Assembly: GCA_900708905.1 (NCBI GenBank)
Contig: CAADRB010000099.1
Coordinates: 124,001-188,000, forward strand
Source: Hymenolepis diminuta
Lineage: Eukaryota; Platyhelminthes; Cestoda; Cyclophyllidea; Hymenolepididae
Direction: 5' to 3'
Length of the DNA stretch: 64,000 bases
Within the stretch, counting starts at the first letter, position 1, and each line of letters opens with the position of its first letter. Shown in pieces: positions 15,001 through 30,000 of this stretch. The notes beneath the pieces are model-generated. The model was not told where the DNA came from and made no database searches. It saw only the letters and a list, made by a program, of their open reading frames with translations. The translations under genes were made by a program, and so were the position numbers.

Positions 15001-18000
15001 GACTCGTCGATTCGTAGATATCGCCTTCTCATCTCTGACCTGCTACCTCAGTCTACATCCTTGGGTGTTGCTTTTTGATTTCCTTGGCCTCGGGTCTCCC
15101 ATTACTGCTTGTGATGACTTCAACAGCACTTCAGTTATCAGCAAGTCTACTTATCTCTCCAATTCTGGTAAACCTTAGTCATTTAGTTAAATTTTCACCT
15201 CATTATTCGTTAAAGAAATTATTTTCACATTTAGATACTAGCTCACGTCTCTCGAATTATGACGGTTGTCAAGACTCGGTGACATTGACTGTAACAAGTC
15301 TCAGTTTCGCCACTTTCTCCCTTCTCCTTGACACCATTTCACCTGAGGCTTCCCCACTTCTTCGGGCCTCTGCCAATCAACTTCGTATTCGCCTGGCCAA
15401 TCACAGTCGTTCGATCCAAGATGGTGGTGATTGGATGCATCTTGGCGGGCGTTTAGCTTCAGTGTCTGTACACGATCTTACACCGAAAGGGAGTCGTCTG
15501 TACTCTCGACGTTTTCTCACAAACTGTGTCGATGGTGCAAATGGAGAGGGCGACTATCTCATTTTCGCCCTGACAAAGTACCAACTTCCTGATCCGGAAG
15601 TTAACCGCAGATCTGAGGATGGAAAACTGGAGCTCCGGTTGGGTCCTGCTTACTATATTCACACTCAAGAGTTCCTTGGAACTGCTATAAATACCCTAGA
15701 TACATTTCTCCAGTACCAGGATCTCATGAATAGAGTTAGGGCTTCGTCCGAGGGTTATAAGTTAAGTAAAAATAGTCTTTTTTAAATATTTTCATCAAGA
15801 ATACTATACTACTCGACTTTTTATCATTTAGAGCATCCAGAGATGGGTTGCACGTAGTTGGTTGTGTTTATAGCATTGATATAGTTGAACCATAGTTGTA
15901 GGTCATATAATGTTAAAGTGAACGTCCATATGTAATTAGGTCACAGTATTTCAAGGTTCTGGCATGAATTCCTTTGAAGTTTGGATTTACTCCTCCCCTG
16001 AAAAAAGTACAGCTAACCTAATCGAATTTTCATCCATATGAGGGGGATCATATGATTGTCTCAGTCAGAGTACCTTTTGCGACTTCTTTCTTGTCCTTTA
16101 AGGTTCCTGGCAGCTTTTTAGAAATTTCTGGCTTAGGTAACTGGCAGTTCAATGATTTAGTTTGACCGCTTTATATTGAAATCTTGCTGAATATATTTGC
16201 AGTTGTTATTTACTCAACTTATCCTTCTTCCTCATCTTCTAGGTTCGTCAAGGTGCAGCAATCTCAATGCGATTAAGGCTTGATATCAAGGCAAATGCTC
16301 CTATTGTGTTGCTACCCATCTCAGATGAAAGTGAAAACGTGCTTGTGTGTAATCTTGGAACAGTGAAAGCTGTGAATGACTTCTGTTGGCACACTGATCT
16401 CATGGGTAATGAGAAGGTTTTTGAGGATGATGAAAAGCTTCGTGAACAACCGCAAAAGCAATCAGCTTGTAAGTACTGTACAAGCGGTATTTGGTGGAGG
16501 TAGGTTTAACCTTTCCCACTTTTAAATTTGTGCATTAATGATTGCCGTGACTTTGGTAATGAATATTTTTATAATGCCGGTTACCCAATAAAAACGTCTT
16601 CATTAGACGAGTTGCAATCGTGTGGATAGACACAGACACTTTATCGGGGAAATAGGAACGTTAATGTGAAGTCCAAGTCAGTGTTTTAGCCTACATTCAG
16701 AATCTGGGTATCCGGGTTTCACGTATACAGTCCAGTACTATTAACTTCCATCAACTTCCCTTAAAAAAAGTGTGAAAAAGCTTTTTTGTTCGATCTCTAC
16801 TGGGCTGTTATAATCTTGGTCATTTTTGGCAAACTTCGACTTTGTTATTTTAAGCATATTTTGAAATTAAACTGTTGTGTTTTCTTAATCACTCCGTTAA
16901 TCTTTTAGTGGACATTTTTTTAGATACATCTTGAAATAATCTTAAGTTTTTATATTTCGAAAGTTCTTTAGGTTAGTTCAAAAAAGGTTGAAACTACAAG
17001 CAGATTTTTTTATGAAGCAGCATAAAAAGATATTACATTTTCTTATTGTAGGCTTGATGCGATTGATTTCTTAAGCAGAAAGGGATATGTTTTCATGAAA
17101 TGACATCTAAATTTTCCTGCTATTTTTAGATGAAAACGAAAAAATTAGATATTGTGAGATGAATAAATCATATAACGCTACTTAAAGTTTCCCAAATATC
17201 GGCGGAAAATTACCACCTGATAGCATGATTGGACAATTAACGGAAGAGCATTTAAGTTTATAAAGAACGATAAAATTAAGTAGTAATTTCAGTGTACGTC
17301 TGTCAAGACAAGATCACAAGATCGAATCACAATACTGCATATCCAGTAGCGTGAACGACCAACCGTACTGGTCAATTCTGGTCAACAGGAGAGATGATAG
17401 AACACGAGATTAAATTTACTAGATCCTTCTCACCAATCTAGTGGATTTTAATGAGGGAAAGCAAGTGTGTATTCTGCAGTCCCTTGATTTTTTTCTTTTT
17501 TACAGTATCTCATATGCACCTTGTAACTGTTTTCTTTGTTTAAACCTATACTATTTAATTTCAATTATTATAGTGATGAATACAGTTCAGTTTCTTCAGA
17601 AAATGTAATGACTCAGGGATTCTACCACTGTGATAGTAAGCCTTCCTTTCATTTTTTTCTTATTTGATCTCATATCATTCTCATTACTATCTTTTCCCTT
17701 TGAAGCTGAAAATGCAAGTGAAAACATTGTTAACTCTCCTTGTCTTCTGGATCGTATTCACCTCAGTCTGGAGCATATTGAAATCTACATTGGCAAACGA
17801 TACAACATAGCAGGTAAGCATCACAACGCTTCCATGTGATATAGGTGTAACATCTATTATGTTGTATTCTTTCTTTAGATGCCGTTGACGTAGGTAACTC
17901 ACGAACGCTGGACTTCGGAACTTTCTGCATAGTGCCTGAAGCAGCCGCCTTGACAGAACCTTTTGGATTTACAGCAATAGTTGAAAGAAATTTGTGTGGG

Positions 18001-21000
18001 GCACGGGAATTGCATGCGGTACCTGACTGGCGTCTCTCAGCTCGTCTGCGTACTACAGCACCAGTTCGAGTTGGACTACGAGAGTACAGGATTCTGAGAG
18101 GTATTCTTGCTCACAACATCGGTGGTGGATCAGCGAATAACTCGAGCAGCAGTGTCGTAGATTACGGAACGTCTAAACGGGGTGCTACTCCAGAGGTATT
18201 TTGGTTATTCGTTAAATCTATTGAAATGAACACCTTGGTCTAATTACACCTTAGGCAGTAAATAGTAAAGTAACAGTTAAGGAGTACGATTAATTTTGGC
18301 TGAGAGGTATCTTCTTTCAAAGGGGGAAGAGGAAGAGTACAGAATAAGTTTTAGCGCAGAGTGAATGGAAATGGGATTGTGATAAAGAGGCCAAATTACG
18401 GTGCGTTAAGTGGAGTTGATTATTTTTTATCATTTGTTCATAAGACAATGAAAACGGTGCACATATATGAGTTGACATGTGTGTTCGGTAGAATGCTACA
18501 CTAGTAAAAATAGCGAATTTAAACAGCTGCAATCGAGTTATTTATGTATTACCAATTCATCTTCTTCCTGCAATTATGTTGTTACGCCCTCAGCAAGGCA
18601 AAAATGCGATTTTTAATTGTGAAAAAGCAACTGAAATCGGTTAATAATAAATTCAATAAATGGTAAGGGAGGGGAAGAAATTACATTCAAAGCATCAGAG
18701 TCCTGCTTCATCTAATTTTTGGATTAGGATTGTATAATACTTGCATAATGGGTAGTGCACATCCCCCAATTCAAATTTTATGATTCTTCTCCTGTATTAC
18801 TGAGCAAATTCTTTTCCACGATATGCAGTGCTTATTGATCGATTGTTTGACTATGACGACTGGTCATGCTACGTTCATTTATTTTTTCTTCCAAAATGTG
18901 AACGAGTAGAATGATCTTCCATGATATTAAGCGACTTACATGGTCTTAACATATCGTAGCTGTGATTTTGAATTGTTTAAAGCCTTCCAAGAGGTCAAAT
19001 GGTCTGGATGCCAGTTTTATACACCGTGTTTGAATGAGTTTGATGGTGATAGAAGCATGCCAATCTCATCATTAAGCTTGAGTCGTTGTCAAGTCATTTT
19101 AGAACTTAAATTTGCACACCTATTATTTCTTCATTCTGCTATAGAATCGGGATGCCATCCACACCCGCCGACCCTACCGTTCTCTTGCCTTCACTTTTGA
19201 TCTCGAAGATGTTTCCATTTGTCTCTCAGTTCCATTAGATTGGGCTTCACAACATCACCTCAAGGATATCCCTACCCAGAATGTCCCATTTTGTCGCCTA
19301 GAATTGGCAAGATCTCGCCTAACTTATGACAGTTACTCCTGTGGAAAACATGTCACCGATCTCGCATGCTCCGTTGTCACATTTACTGATACACGTTTTG
19401 AAGGTTTGTGGAACGGCATTTCCAGAAATTTTTATTTATTTTAACCACATAACCGTAATTTGTTTCAAATTGCAGGTTCATCAGAGCCCAAAAATTTTTT
19501 CCCAGTTATACTCTCTCCTCTTCCAACACACCAAGATAATTTCGCTGGAGATTTATCTGCATCGGTTCCACAGTTTCGTGTAACTCAAGTGGTAACTCCG
19601 GTAGGTACAGCTGATTCTGGAGGGGTCAATGTAATCACCTCAGCGACCAATAGCAGTATGACCTTCAATTTACGTTCAATGAGGCTCATTCTCGCTCTTG
19701 ATTGGTTGGCTGACCTTCATCGTTTTCTAACAACTCAACCTATGCATCCGTCAACTTCTACCATGAATGCGCCTAATGAGCCATCGCCAAAATATGAATC
19801 AAATGCCAAGTTGGATAATGAAGCTCCTTCCCACTTTCGCATCTCACAGGGTACTTCAGATCTCCGTGTGTTTAGCGATCAAACGGAATTTGTTCTGATG
19901 GAGAATCCGTCTCAAGCGGATACTAATATAGTTGTGCTTACGGTTAGTCTGGATCTAATCTTAAAACCCTCTACTTATCCCATTTAAGTAGGAAATTTGT
20001 TTTTGCTTCTGCAGGGTGCAATGTGCTTCTTATTGCGTTCTGGTGGTTCATTGAATCAAGCCTTGATGCATCTCTGTCTCCATGGTGTTGGCTTACACAC
20101 ACTTCATGGCTTCCTTGAAGATTCACGGGCTGTTATTGTTGAGCCTACTGATCTGATAGTGGCTTTGTTACCTTATCAAGTTATCAATAAACGCTCAAGA
20201 TTTCGCACTACTTCTGCTGGACTTCAGGATCTTTTAACCCCTCGAGTTAGTCTTGAGATTCAAACGTCAACACTTCGAACGCATTTTTCATATACAGATA
20301 GTCTTCTCTTCTTTGATCTACTAAATTCAATCCGTGAACAGGCTATTTACGCCTTTGGTGAAAAGGAAAAGGATAAGACTGTTAAACTAAAACTTAGCGC
20401 TGCTTATGGTTTGTATTTCATGATATCTAATTATTTAATGTTAGCAATAATTGTTCAATAATGCATTATTTGTTATAGACGCCTTTGTTGCCAGACTTGT
20501 GGAAATGGGATTTTCAGCGGAGGATGCATTGGAGACTCTACAATCTACTAATGGGCAAATCGATGAAGCTATTGTGCTTTTGACGTCTCCTCAATCTCCA
20601 AAGATTGATGAAGTCTCTGCTATCGATCCACCAAGATCTCGGACTGTTCGATTCTTGCGGAATTTAATTGATCAATTGACTCCGCATATCTCAGAGATTA
20701 GTGTAGGTCTCCATAAATAATATTTTGATGTTCATTCTACTTTATTTTTACAATAAATACGTATTTTTTAATAGTTTCATTCGGGATTCTCGCTGTGCCT
20801 TATTGATGACTGTATTGACGCGGATGTTCCTTTGGCTGAAATCAAAATTTCAGGTTAATGACTCATATATTTATCCCCCTGGAATGAAACTATGAATTTT
20901 ACGAGATGGGGAAGTGTATACGTAACTTTGATCTCTTAATAGTGGGGAGAGATCGAGAAAATTTGGTTAAATATTTGCGTTCTTCGTGATTTTTGTTCAT

Positions 21001-24000
21001 TGCTCATTTCAAATTTGAGAATACTTAATGGCATTTCCTTATTTCATTTGGATACTTGTTAGTCATAAATTTTCTCTAGAATTTATTTAATATACTTATT
21101 TAATAGTTTGTCCTTATTTTTGTTGGTCAAAAGTTGAAAATGACATTCGCCATTCTTGCTTTTAGTTAAAGCTGAAGTCTTTGGAAATAGAGCAGCCGAA
21201 GTCATTGGAGTTCGTTTTTAATTTAAACCTAACGCTTACGTGCCTTGACATCAACATGATGGTATTTTTACATTTTTGAGATAGCGCAACAAGAAGATTA
21301 TGGGTTAATTGCCCTCGTCAGAAGGTTTTCTAGTAATCGTCCTTGAAATTTTAACAGTTGATTTTGTTTAATTAATCTCTTTTGAAAGTCTCTTTTCGCC
21401 GTTATTTTCACATGATTATGTTCCAAATGATAATGTTTCTTATTTAATAGTTGTGTCTTTTTTTAATTACAGACATATCCCTAAAGTGGAACCTTACAGG
21501 CTGGGCCGTCGGTCGGGTGATGGGCCGATTGTCTGCAAACTACTATAATCGTGACCTTTCTGCTCTTGAACCCGCAATTGAACCTTTCTTGTAAGTTAAT
21601 CCATATCATCCCTTATTCTATCCCTACTCTCATCTTTTCTATCCATTCATGTAGGGGGGTTTGTGATTGGCGACTACGTTCAGATGACCCTTCAAAAGGC
21701 GATTGTGCCATTATTGAAGTTCATTGTAAGTTTTCCGTCTTAAACTTCATTTTGTTTAATTCCTGCCTCATAAGCAGATTTATGGGTTTCCGTTTTTTGA
21801 TAATTCAGCTCCAGACACTATTAACGTCAACTTGACAGTAGCGCTTGTCCGTCTCACAAAATTAATTTTGGCAAAGATACAATCACCTCAGCTAACTCGA
21901 CGTAGACTTCGAGCACCCTTTACGCCTTTCTGTCTCTGCAATCAAACGGGTGAAACGCTTCGCTTCAAAAAAGTAGTTTCTACAACTCTTACGTTGCCTT
22001 CAGTGTCTTCTACTTCTTCACCACCTATAAAGTAAGCTTTCTTTTATGATTCTTATTATGTTCTGCATATGCATAGTAACTTGACATGACTTTACCTAGT
22101 CAGTCCCTATTACGACAAAGCACTTATTCAATAGCCACATTGAGATCAGAGTTAGTTTATGTGAATGGGAGAAGTGATAAGTTTGAGGAGTCAGGGAGTA
22201 ATCAAGAGGAAAGGTATATGAAAAAGGAACATTAAACCAGTGCCACTTGGTAGGGCTAGACATGAATGGACTACATTTTTACCTCTACTTCATAACCGGT
22301 TGTCTTTCCTGCCATTTTTCTTTTCTTTCAGTTGTGACGATGAATTTGAGCAATGGACCTCTGTGGAACCGGGAGCTACTGTGCAACTACCATTCCAGTC
22401 GCCTCTCTCTGCTACTGGTAGAGGACAGGGTAGGACCGAAGATCAAAAAGGTGCCAAAACTCCTCGTCTATTCATTCAAGTTGAGGGTTGGTCTTCGGCT
22501 TATCCTATTGCTTTGGATAGACTTGGTGTTTTCTCGAGAATTATTCGTCTGCGGCAGGATGCGGTCAGTTCCTTGTCGAAGGACTTCGTGTGGTTTATTT
22601 AAACGGTTTGGAGTGATTTTTAGAGTTCGTGTTAATGCATTAAGTCACAATCATATAGGTTCATTCAAAGGGAGGAACTCGAAGGATAATATATTGGGTT
22701 AAACGGGCCTCAAATTATGCTTGCAAAGACACTCAACGCATTCAAAATTCGTCATTTTATTGAGTTACCAGTCGCAGTCTAGGAGGCACTTACGCAATAG
22801 AAATAAGCTTTCTAAACAATGGCTATAACTTCTACTGACTTCGCCACAGACAAACTAGAGTGTAGACGGAGACTCCGGCTTAAAGCAAACATAATGAGCG
22901 AGCAAAGAGGACATCCATTCTAATACATACAATTATCTAAAAAGTATTCCATTAGAAGCGTGTGACACGGATAAGATTGAGAATTGAGGGCTACTATGTC
23001 AGGCTGTTGGGATCAGTGGATACGATAGGTGTACAGCTACCTCACCACAAGCTTTCTTCAGTATTTTTAAATTTTCTATTTTATTTTTTACACTTTTTCA
23101 TACAGGATCTTCATCTGGCTCCAGCGACTCGTCTCGTAATCGAGATCGTACGCAGAGGTTCCGCTCAGAATCTAATCATCGTTAGGTCGGGTTTAACTTT
23201 TACCAATCGTCTTTCACCACGTCTTGCAGTTGAAGTTGGCCTAGCACATTTTCTAACGTATTCCACTATGCCTTCCACCTCCGTAATGAAAAGTGGTCTT
23301 CGAGTGGCCTTTGGGGAGACCCAGGCTCTACCCCTTTCTTTAGCTGCACGCCGAGAAAACGGAGAACGCCTCTGTTTTCGTCCCGTATTGATCGGTTCTG
23401 ACGGTTCTAATAACATCTCCTCACAGCCACCTGTTCTTTTTGAATGGTCTCACCAAATCGCTCCTGATAATGGCACTACAAAAGAAGGAGGAGGAGGATT
23501 AAAAGTTGTCACTGCCTTGAATGAAACTATGGATTGGCGACGTCTTTCCAAACCCGGGGAGTTCGATGAATGTGTAATGTCCTGTCGTTGCTTGAAATCA
23601 AATCGAGATATTGTCCCCTACTCAGCAACTTCAGTCTCATCTCAAAACTCACTTAATTTACCCTCTAAAACCCAGTCTGCTTTACCGTGGCAATTCTGCG
23701 TTACTACTGTTCGTGACGCTTTCCCACCTGATCCTGGTTTCCGTGAAGGTAAAGAGCAACCTCTACTTAAATGTAATCGGTACAGCTATGATGTTAAGAT
23801 CATTGTTTCGTTATAGCATCTGTGATCCTGCCTGGTCATCACTTGACTTTGGGCCCAGTTCTGCGTATTGTCAATCTGCTTCCTTGTGAAATGACGTACT
23901 TCCTCGAAGGTACATCCATTCGTTGTAGACTTCCACCAAATAAGGCTGCATCAGTGTTTGAAGTCAGCTGTGCGGAAGTTGTGCGATTTGGAGTACATCT

Positions 24001-27000
24001 GGAGAACTTCCAGATCTGTGAAACTATCCATATACCACCAGCCACCTTCTCCAATACAGTTTTAATTAACCTCTATGATCAATATAAACGATTGTTGCAG
24101 TTGAAGGTAATTTGCATTTCTTGTTTATAATGAAATTGTACAATAATTAGCAATTGCTGAATTCTGACTTCATTTTATTTTATGCAAGTAGAATATGCAT
24201 TATGAGGTGAAATCTGAAGGTTAATCGCTTCAAAGCCACTAGCACTGTCAATACCAAAGATTTTGACCAAGAAAAGATGTTTTTGGGCCTTTTAAGCTGC
24301 AATTCTCTTCATCTTAAGAAAGTTATTTCTTTATGTCAAACAGAAAATAAACTTGACGTTTTAATCTTTAGTTTTTCCAGCTGAATAGTACGGTTTTACC
24401 ATCTGTAAAATCTTACCATGAATAAATGGCTGCCGAAAAAGGAACACTTTCACTGTCTGTATCGAAAATTAACTTAGCTACTAAGGTCAACCGTTAATTT
24501 CTTACCAAAAGATTAAATAGATGTAACTAATTTCAATCTCTATTGAAAATCTTAAGTTGAGTGGGACGAAAATCTGGACGAAGAGTACGTCATCTAGCAT
24601 GTTGTTAATAAGAAATTGGAGGTAGACGAGGCTGGCAGCCTCGCTAGCCAGTACTGAAGCACCAGTACGCAAGCCATTGAGGTCAGCGTGGGAGAACAGT
24701 GGTCAATGAGAAGCTGCCATGCCTAGATTTACTATTCTTCGGGTGGTATGCTGCTAATGAGGGCAGTAGTCATTTTAAACATTATGGTGTCCTCCTCTTA
24801 CCTTTGTATTCTCATGTTGATTGGTCCCTCTTTCAAATTCTTATAGGTCGTTTTGCCTTTTCTATAAGATACCCTTTAATAAGTACTTATTTAAGCTGCG
24901 CTTGTTATAAAAATTAGTTTAAATTGTAACATATTGTTATAAACATCAAGTGCCCAGTGTATTTTATATGAACATTATCAGGTTTATTATAAATCGGGAT
25001 CAAAGATCTTATTACATAACTGTCTTTAAGTTTTATACAGTTTTATCTATTTATTTATTATTTATTTATTTTTATTAATAAATAAGTTTTATTTATTCAT
25101 TAAAAAGTTCACTTAGAGTTCTTTTTAATTAATGCGTTAATGTAAACGTAAAATCTTACTAGAGAGAGTGAAAATGATATTTTATTTGACTCTTGGATAA
25201 ACATTGCAATTTGGTCTGACATCCAGGTAGACATATCGAACGCCCTACGAAGTTATCATTGTATGTTATTATCAGATTTATTATTGAATTATCGGTTAAG
25301 TATATAACAACGTTATCTCCGGACGTTATAAGGACAGTAAAAGGCTTAATTACAGCTCTAATATCCAAATAATGTAAGCAAAGGGCGCACAGAACCTGAT
25401 TAACCAGAGTGACGGTGACATTTGTTAACTTTATCTAGTCTGAAATCCTGTCTAAGCTTTTAGACAATCGGTACGCCTGGGTGTATTTTTGACATATGGA
25501 CCGAAATACATTCGATCAAATTGAGTAATTTGTTCTGTTTTTACAGTCTGGTTGTCTCAGGTCTGCACAAGAATTCTTCGCTCTTTTCTACATAATTAAC
25601 AACGGGAAAGAAAAAATACTTATTTTCCGTTTATTTGCCGATTTTATGTCTATTTTAGGCTGAGATTTGCACTCGAGGATTTGGAGCTCGTCACGTTACC
25701 ATCTCGGCCGTCTGTTGGCTCATCAACCACTCAGGTCTTCCTCTAATTTTTGCCGCTCAAGCGCCTTCATCCCTCGCTTGTGTAGCTGAATGGCAGACAC
25801 CCAATTCACCCGAACATCGCGCCCTCGCAGCTGGCCAATCAGAGGAACAGGAAATCGCACGACTCGCATCACCCCTTCTTTTCTCACCATTGAATGACTT
25901 CGGCCTTGGAGGCGCTGCTGCACCTTCTTCTTACGGTTCAAATAACGGTAGTAGGGGTGGCAATTCTGGAGCAAATCACTCCGCTTCCTCGTGGAGTCTT
26001 CAAGTACGTCTTGGAGCGTTGTATGAACCCTCTGATGCCGGCTCTGGTTGGATACCACGATGGAGTGCCCCTGTCTCCTTAGATAAGAGCGGGGGTGAGT
26101 TAATGCTTCGATTGAAAGCTGGCCATGAGTCCACAACATATCAAACTGACCTCCTCTACTCTATTGGTGTTGAAGTTCGAAAGGGAACTGGGCTGCATAC
26201 GGCTACAACCATCGTCACCTTTGTTCCGAGGTTCTTAATTAGCAATCAAACAAATTTCCAACTTCAATATGCTCAGAGATTCTGTCTTGATTCGAAAACT
26301 CATAAACCTAGTTAGTTTGGCTCTATCCACTTAAATAATTCCTTAAATCGTAAGTTAACCATTGCTTTTTGTCAAGTGGACGTTTACCCTCAATGCAATG
26401 TACCCTTCCATTGGCCAAGGCAAAATCTGGATCAGTTACTCTGTTTCCGAGCTTTGATTCCCGATGAACCTTCTCCACACCAACAGACAACTGATGTCTC
26501 CCTTGTAGCAACTAACTGGTCTGGTGGAATACAGATCGATAAACCGAGATCTTATCATCTTAATCTAAGGTAGGTCATCCGCTCGCTTTTTTATTCCTTT
26601 ATGTATTCATTCATGCGTTAAGTAAGTTCAACATTTTATTCAATACCTTAATCCAATGCCTAGCTTTCCAGTGTGTGAATCAAGACAAAATCGTGTTTCC
26701 TTTTTTTCTTATTTGATTCAAATTTAGTTTTATTGAATTTGGTATAAATTGAGTTCTGATTCACATTATCTATTAAAACTTTGAAGCGTTGCTTTTTATT
26801 TATTTATTACCAGATTGGTCTTTATTGAGAAAAATTGAAAATAGCATTTTTAACCACTTCAAAACAGTTAACGCCGCGATATTTTAATCGTTAGAATTTG
26901 TTTAAATTTGACTTTCGTTTTTTTTTCATTTACGGGTTTATATCTTGAACGCGAAACTGTTTTTCCAACCTTTTCCTCTTCACGTCTTATGCGATTCGTC

Positions 27001-30000
27001 TCAGGGCATGAATGATTTAGTGTTATCGATATTTTATGATCTGAAAGAACTTTCACTGTAAGCGAACTGATCGGATATATCATACCCACTCTGTCGGGAA
27101 AGCCGATCGAATATTTTCGGTACATTCGTGCGAAATTCTAAATCTTCATTCCTCGTGATCTTGATTATCGATTACTAGATTTCTACGCCCGCATATGGAT
27201 ATGTAAGATATGTAAGACCACGTAAGATGTGTATTTATCACTGATTAATCGGGCAACCAATCGTTTATTACCTATCCAATTCTATACGAGTGAATTTATT
27301 TTCTTAATAAAGAAACCGTTGTTTGAAGGATGACTCTCCATGCATTTTCCAAAATTACTCTGGTCACATTCTCTAAGAAAATACGTTGCTTTTCTCCTTT
27401 ATATCCCAATGGTTCAAACACCTATCCGTCATGTCTAAACGAGTTTATCAATTCTCCTTTTCTCTGTAACTGAACCGTTTCATTTAAACATACATCTGCA
27501 CTCATACTCTCATGCGCGTCCTTTCCCAAGTGAATCATAGAAACTGTCTTCGTATTTCCACTCACATAAACACCCAGATACACGCTTATCTTTTATTTGG
27601 TCGTTCATTTCCCTCTCACCTCCTCTCTTCTTAATCTCTCTCGAATTTTCGTCGTGGTTTATTCAGTACACTTGGGTCTACTTTGCGGAATCGTTGATTG
27701 TTGTTGTTAACTCCTAGCTATAGTATTTGCTTCTACGATCTGGTTCCGGTTCATCAGTTTCGGCAGGGTCTTTTCTTTCTGGTGTTTGTGTAGTTGCAGC
27801 TTTATAAAAATGGTAATTAAGCTGTTGAAGTTTGAGTAACAACTAACGGCTGGCAGCTAACAACTAACAACTGCCATCAATTTGTCGCCGTTTGAGTAGG
27901 AGTTAACAACAATTGTAGAACAGAACACTAAGAGTTGATTAGACCAATATATACTGAAGGAACCGCGTATATCCGCTTGTGTGTATGTGTGAGTATTGAA
28001 AAGCACTTTATATGGGTCACTTGGGTGGGGACGCATATGAGGACATAAGTGCAGGTGTACCTCTAATGGTATGAGACGGTTATAGAAAGGAGAGGGATAG
28101 CGTGAACAGATGGAATGGTTCCGGACATCGCTCTGGGGGAACTGAGCCTTTCGGCGCTAATTCGAGGACCACTTAATTAGCTTGTTCCGATAATCAAAAT
28201 AAACCACTTGAGGACACACGATGTTTATCCGCAGGGAACTTGAGATTACTGTAGGGTCAACCACTTCAAACACTACTGCGGGGCCGAAATAATTAGGCCT
28301 CAGTGATTAGTGATGACATAGATGAAGATTTCGGAAACACGTAGGGATTCATCCTTTAAAGCCCCATTGTGATACCTTTCCTAAAGATGAACTGTAGAAT
28401 CTTCTCTGTTAATCCGGTTTAAAATCTCTTCATTCGTCACAGCTCTGCGAGAGCGTAGTCCTAAAATTAACCTTTCGCAATGTCCATTAGAGCTTTAAAT
28501 TTGTTATCAGGGACCCTTGTGATTAAAATACAAAAATAGAGAAGTGAATAGGTGGTGGACTCTATCTGCATCTCAAAGCATGTATGTGCATAAATTAGAG
28601 ATCACTGGCAAGAAAATGAGTTAAATTTTTACAATTCACCATTTCCAGTATCTATTCGCTTTATGTACGTTTCTTTTTCGTATTATTAGAATATTTTTAG
28701 TTGAAAATTTTAATATATTTACATTTTGCAGACTTCCGTCGGGTTCCCAAGCTGGTTCAGCATCTTTATCCCCCTCTGAACCTCTTTTCCTCCGTGTTGA
28801 CATTGTACTTCGAGGCGGTACCCTCTTCGTGATCATCAGTGATGCAACTCACTTGCCCCCACCCTACCGTATCGAAAACCGATCACCGGTTGCCCTCTTC
28901 TATCAGCAGGCCGTTGCTTATTCCGATTCAGGCAGTGCATATAATGGTTTGGATATCTACCCAGAAACTAGAATTGCTACTCAAGGAACTAATGGACGTT
29001 GGACTAGAAGTATTCTTCTTAACCGTCTTCCACCAAAATCGATCGTTAGTTACGCACCGGAAGAACCTCTTTTACCACCACATCTTACAGTTGGAGTTGC
29101 TGTATGTCATCATATTGATTCTGGAATATTCCCCTTCGTCTCCCTTAATTACTCCCTGTGATGGCTTATTTCTTATTTTCAGGGAGAATTAAGTAATATC
29201 TACGATCTCTCAAAACCTGGACCGGGATCTCGTTTGGTTTACACTAATTGTATATACATTAATGTCTGCGGGGTAGCCGGAGATAACGGCTCTAAAATTA
29301 AACCACCAGACTTACTTGATACAGACTACCATTCTGGAACGTCTGAATTTCCTGTCCTAGATGTAACCACTGAATCTTCACGTCGTGTTGTTTTGAGACG
29401 AAAACGACCTGGTGAACGTTCTCAACTTTGGTATAAATCCTCCCAGGGCTTCCTTGTCCACGAAGGCTCTGTAGCTCCTCAAGCTCCAAGCTCTATGCCG
29501 CATCGTGGAAGGGTGCTTTCCACCAGAAGTAGTTGGGTACTTGATATAGACACTTCGGAATCCACCGTAACGGAAGCTCTGATTAACTGTGGACTGGATC
29601 CACGTCAGACTCAGGAAAATTTTGAGATCGGTATTCTCTGTCTGGCAAGACTTTCAACTCGACGTAAGAATACTCAAACATGGAACTTCAATAGAGTATA
29701 TCTGATCAACAATGCGTCCTTCTGCATTCAAGCTGAACGTTCCAGGCTTGGGTCATCATCAGACGCCGTGTTCGTTGCTCGTCCAAGGAATCGTGATCTT
29801 AATTGGGGTGGTAGCGGTGTTCAAAGTCTTGCCAGTAATAGTCTTGGCGCGGCAAGAATTTTCCACTCTTGGTTACGTCCTGGTTCTGGGTCTCTCCAAG
29901 TTGAAGTAATTACTGAAGGTCCAGTTCGAGTTCTGAGAATATCTGATCCGCAGGAACCACCCTATAAAATCATGCCAGTTGTGTCAAAACGTTACTCTCG

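Larger units (their letters stand above)
21473..26569 (+). other. VPS13 adaptor-binding (VAB/SHR-BD) region
   Basis: Eight exons between 21473 and 26569 encode repeated beta-sandwich modules. Recognisable pieces are 'SANYYNRDLSALEPAIEPFL', 'RAPFTPFCLCNQTGETL', 'LGPVLRIVNLLPCEM', 'ISAVCWLINHSGLPLIF', 'TIVTFVPRFLISNQTNFQLQ' and 'VPFHWPRQNLDQLLC'. The recurring 'N-x-[TS]-G/L' turn is the conserved Asn of VAB repeats that bind adaptor motifs. Exon 25659-26310 contains a Gly/Ser/Asn-rich low-complexity insert at about 25905-26000, not expected in the vertebrate protein. Confidence 0.85.
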
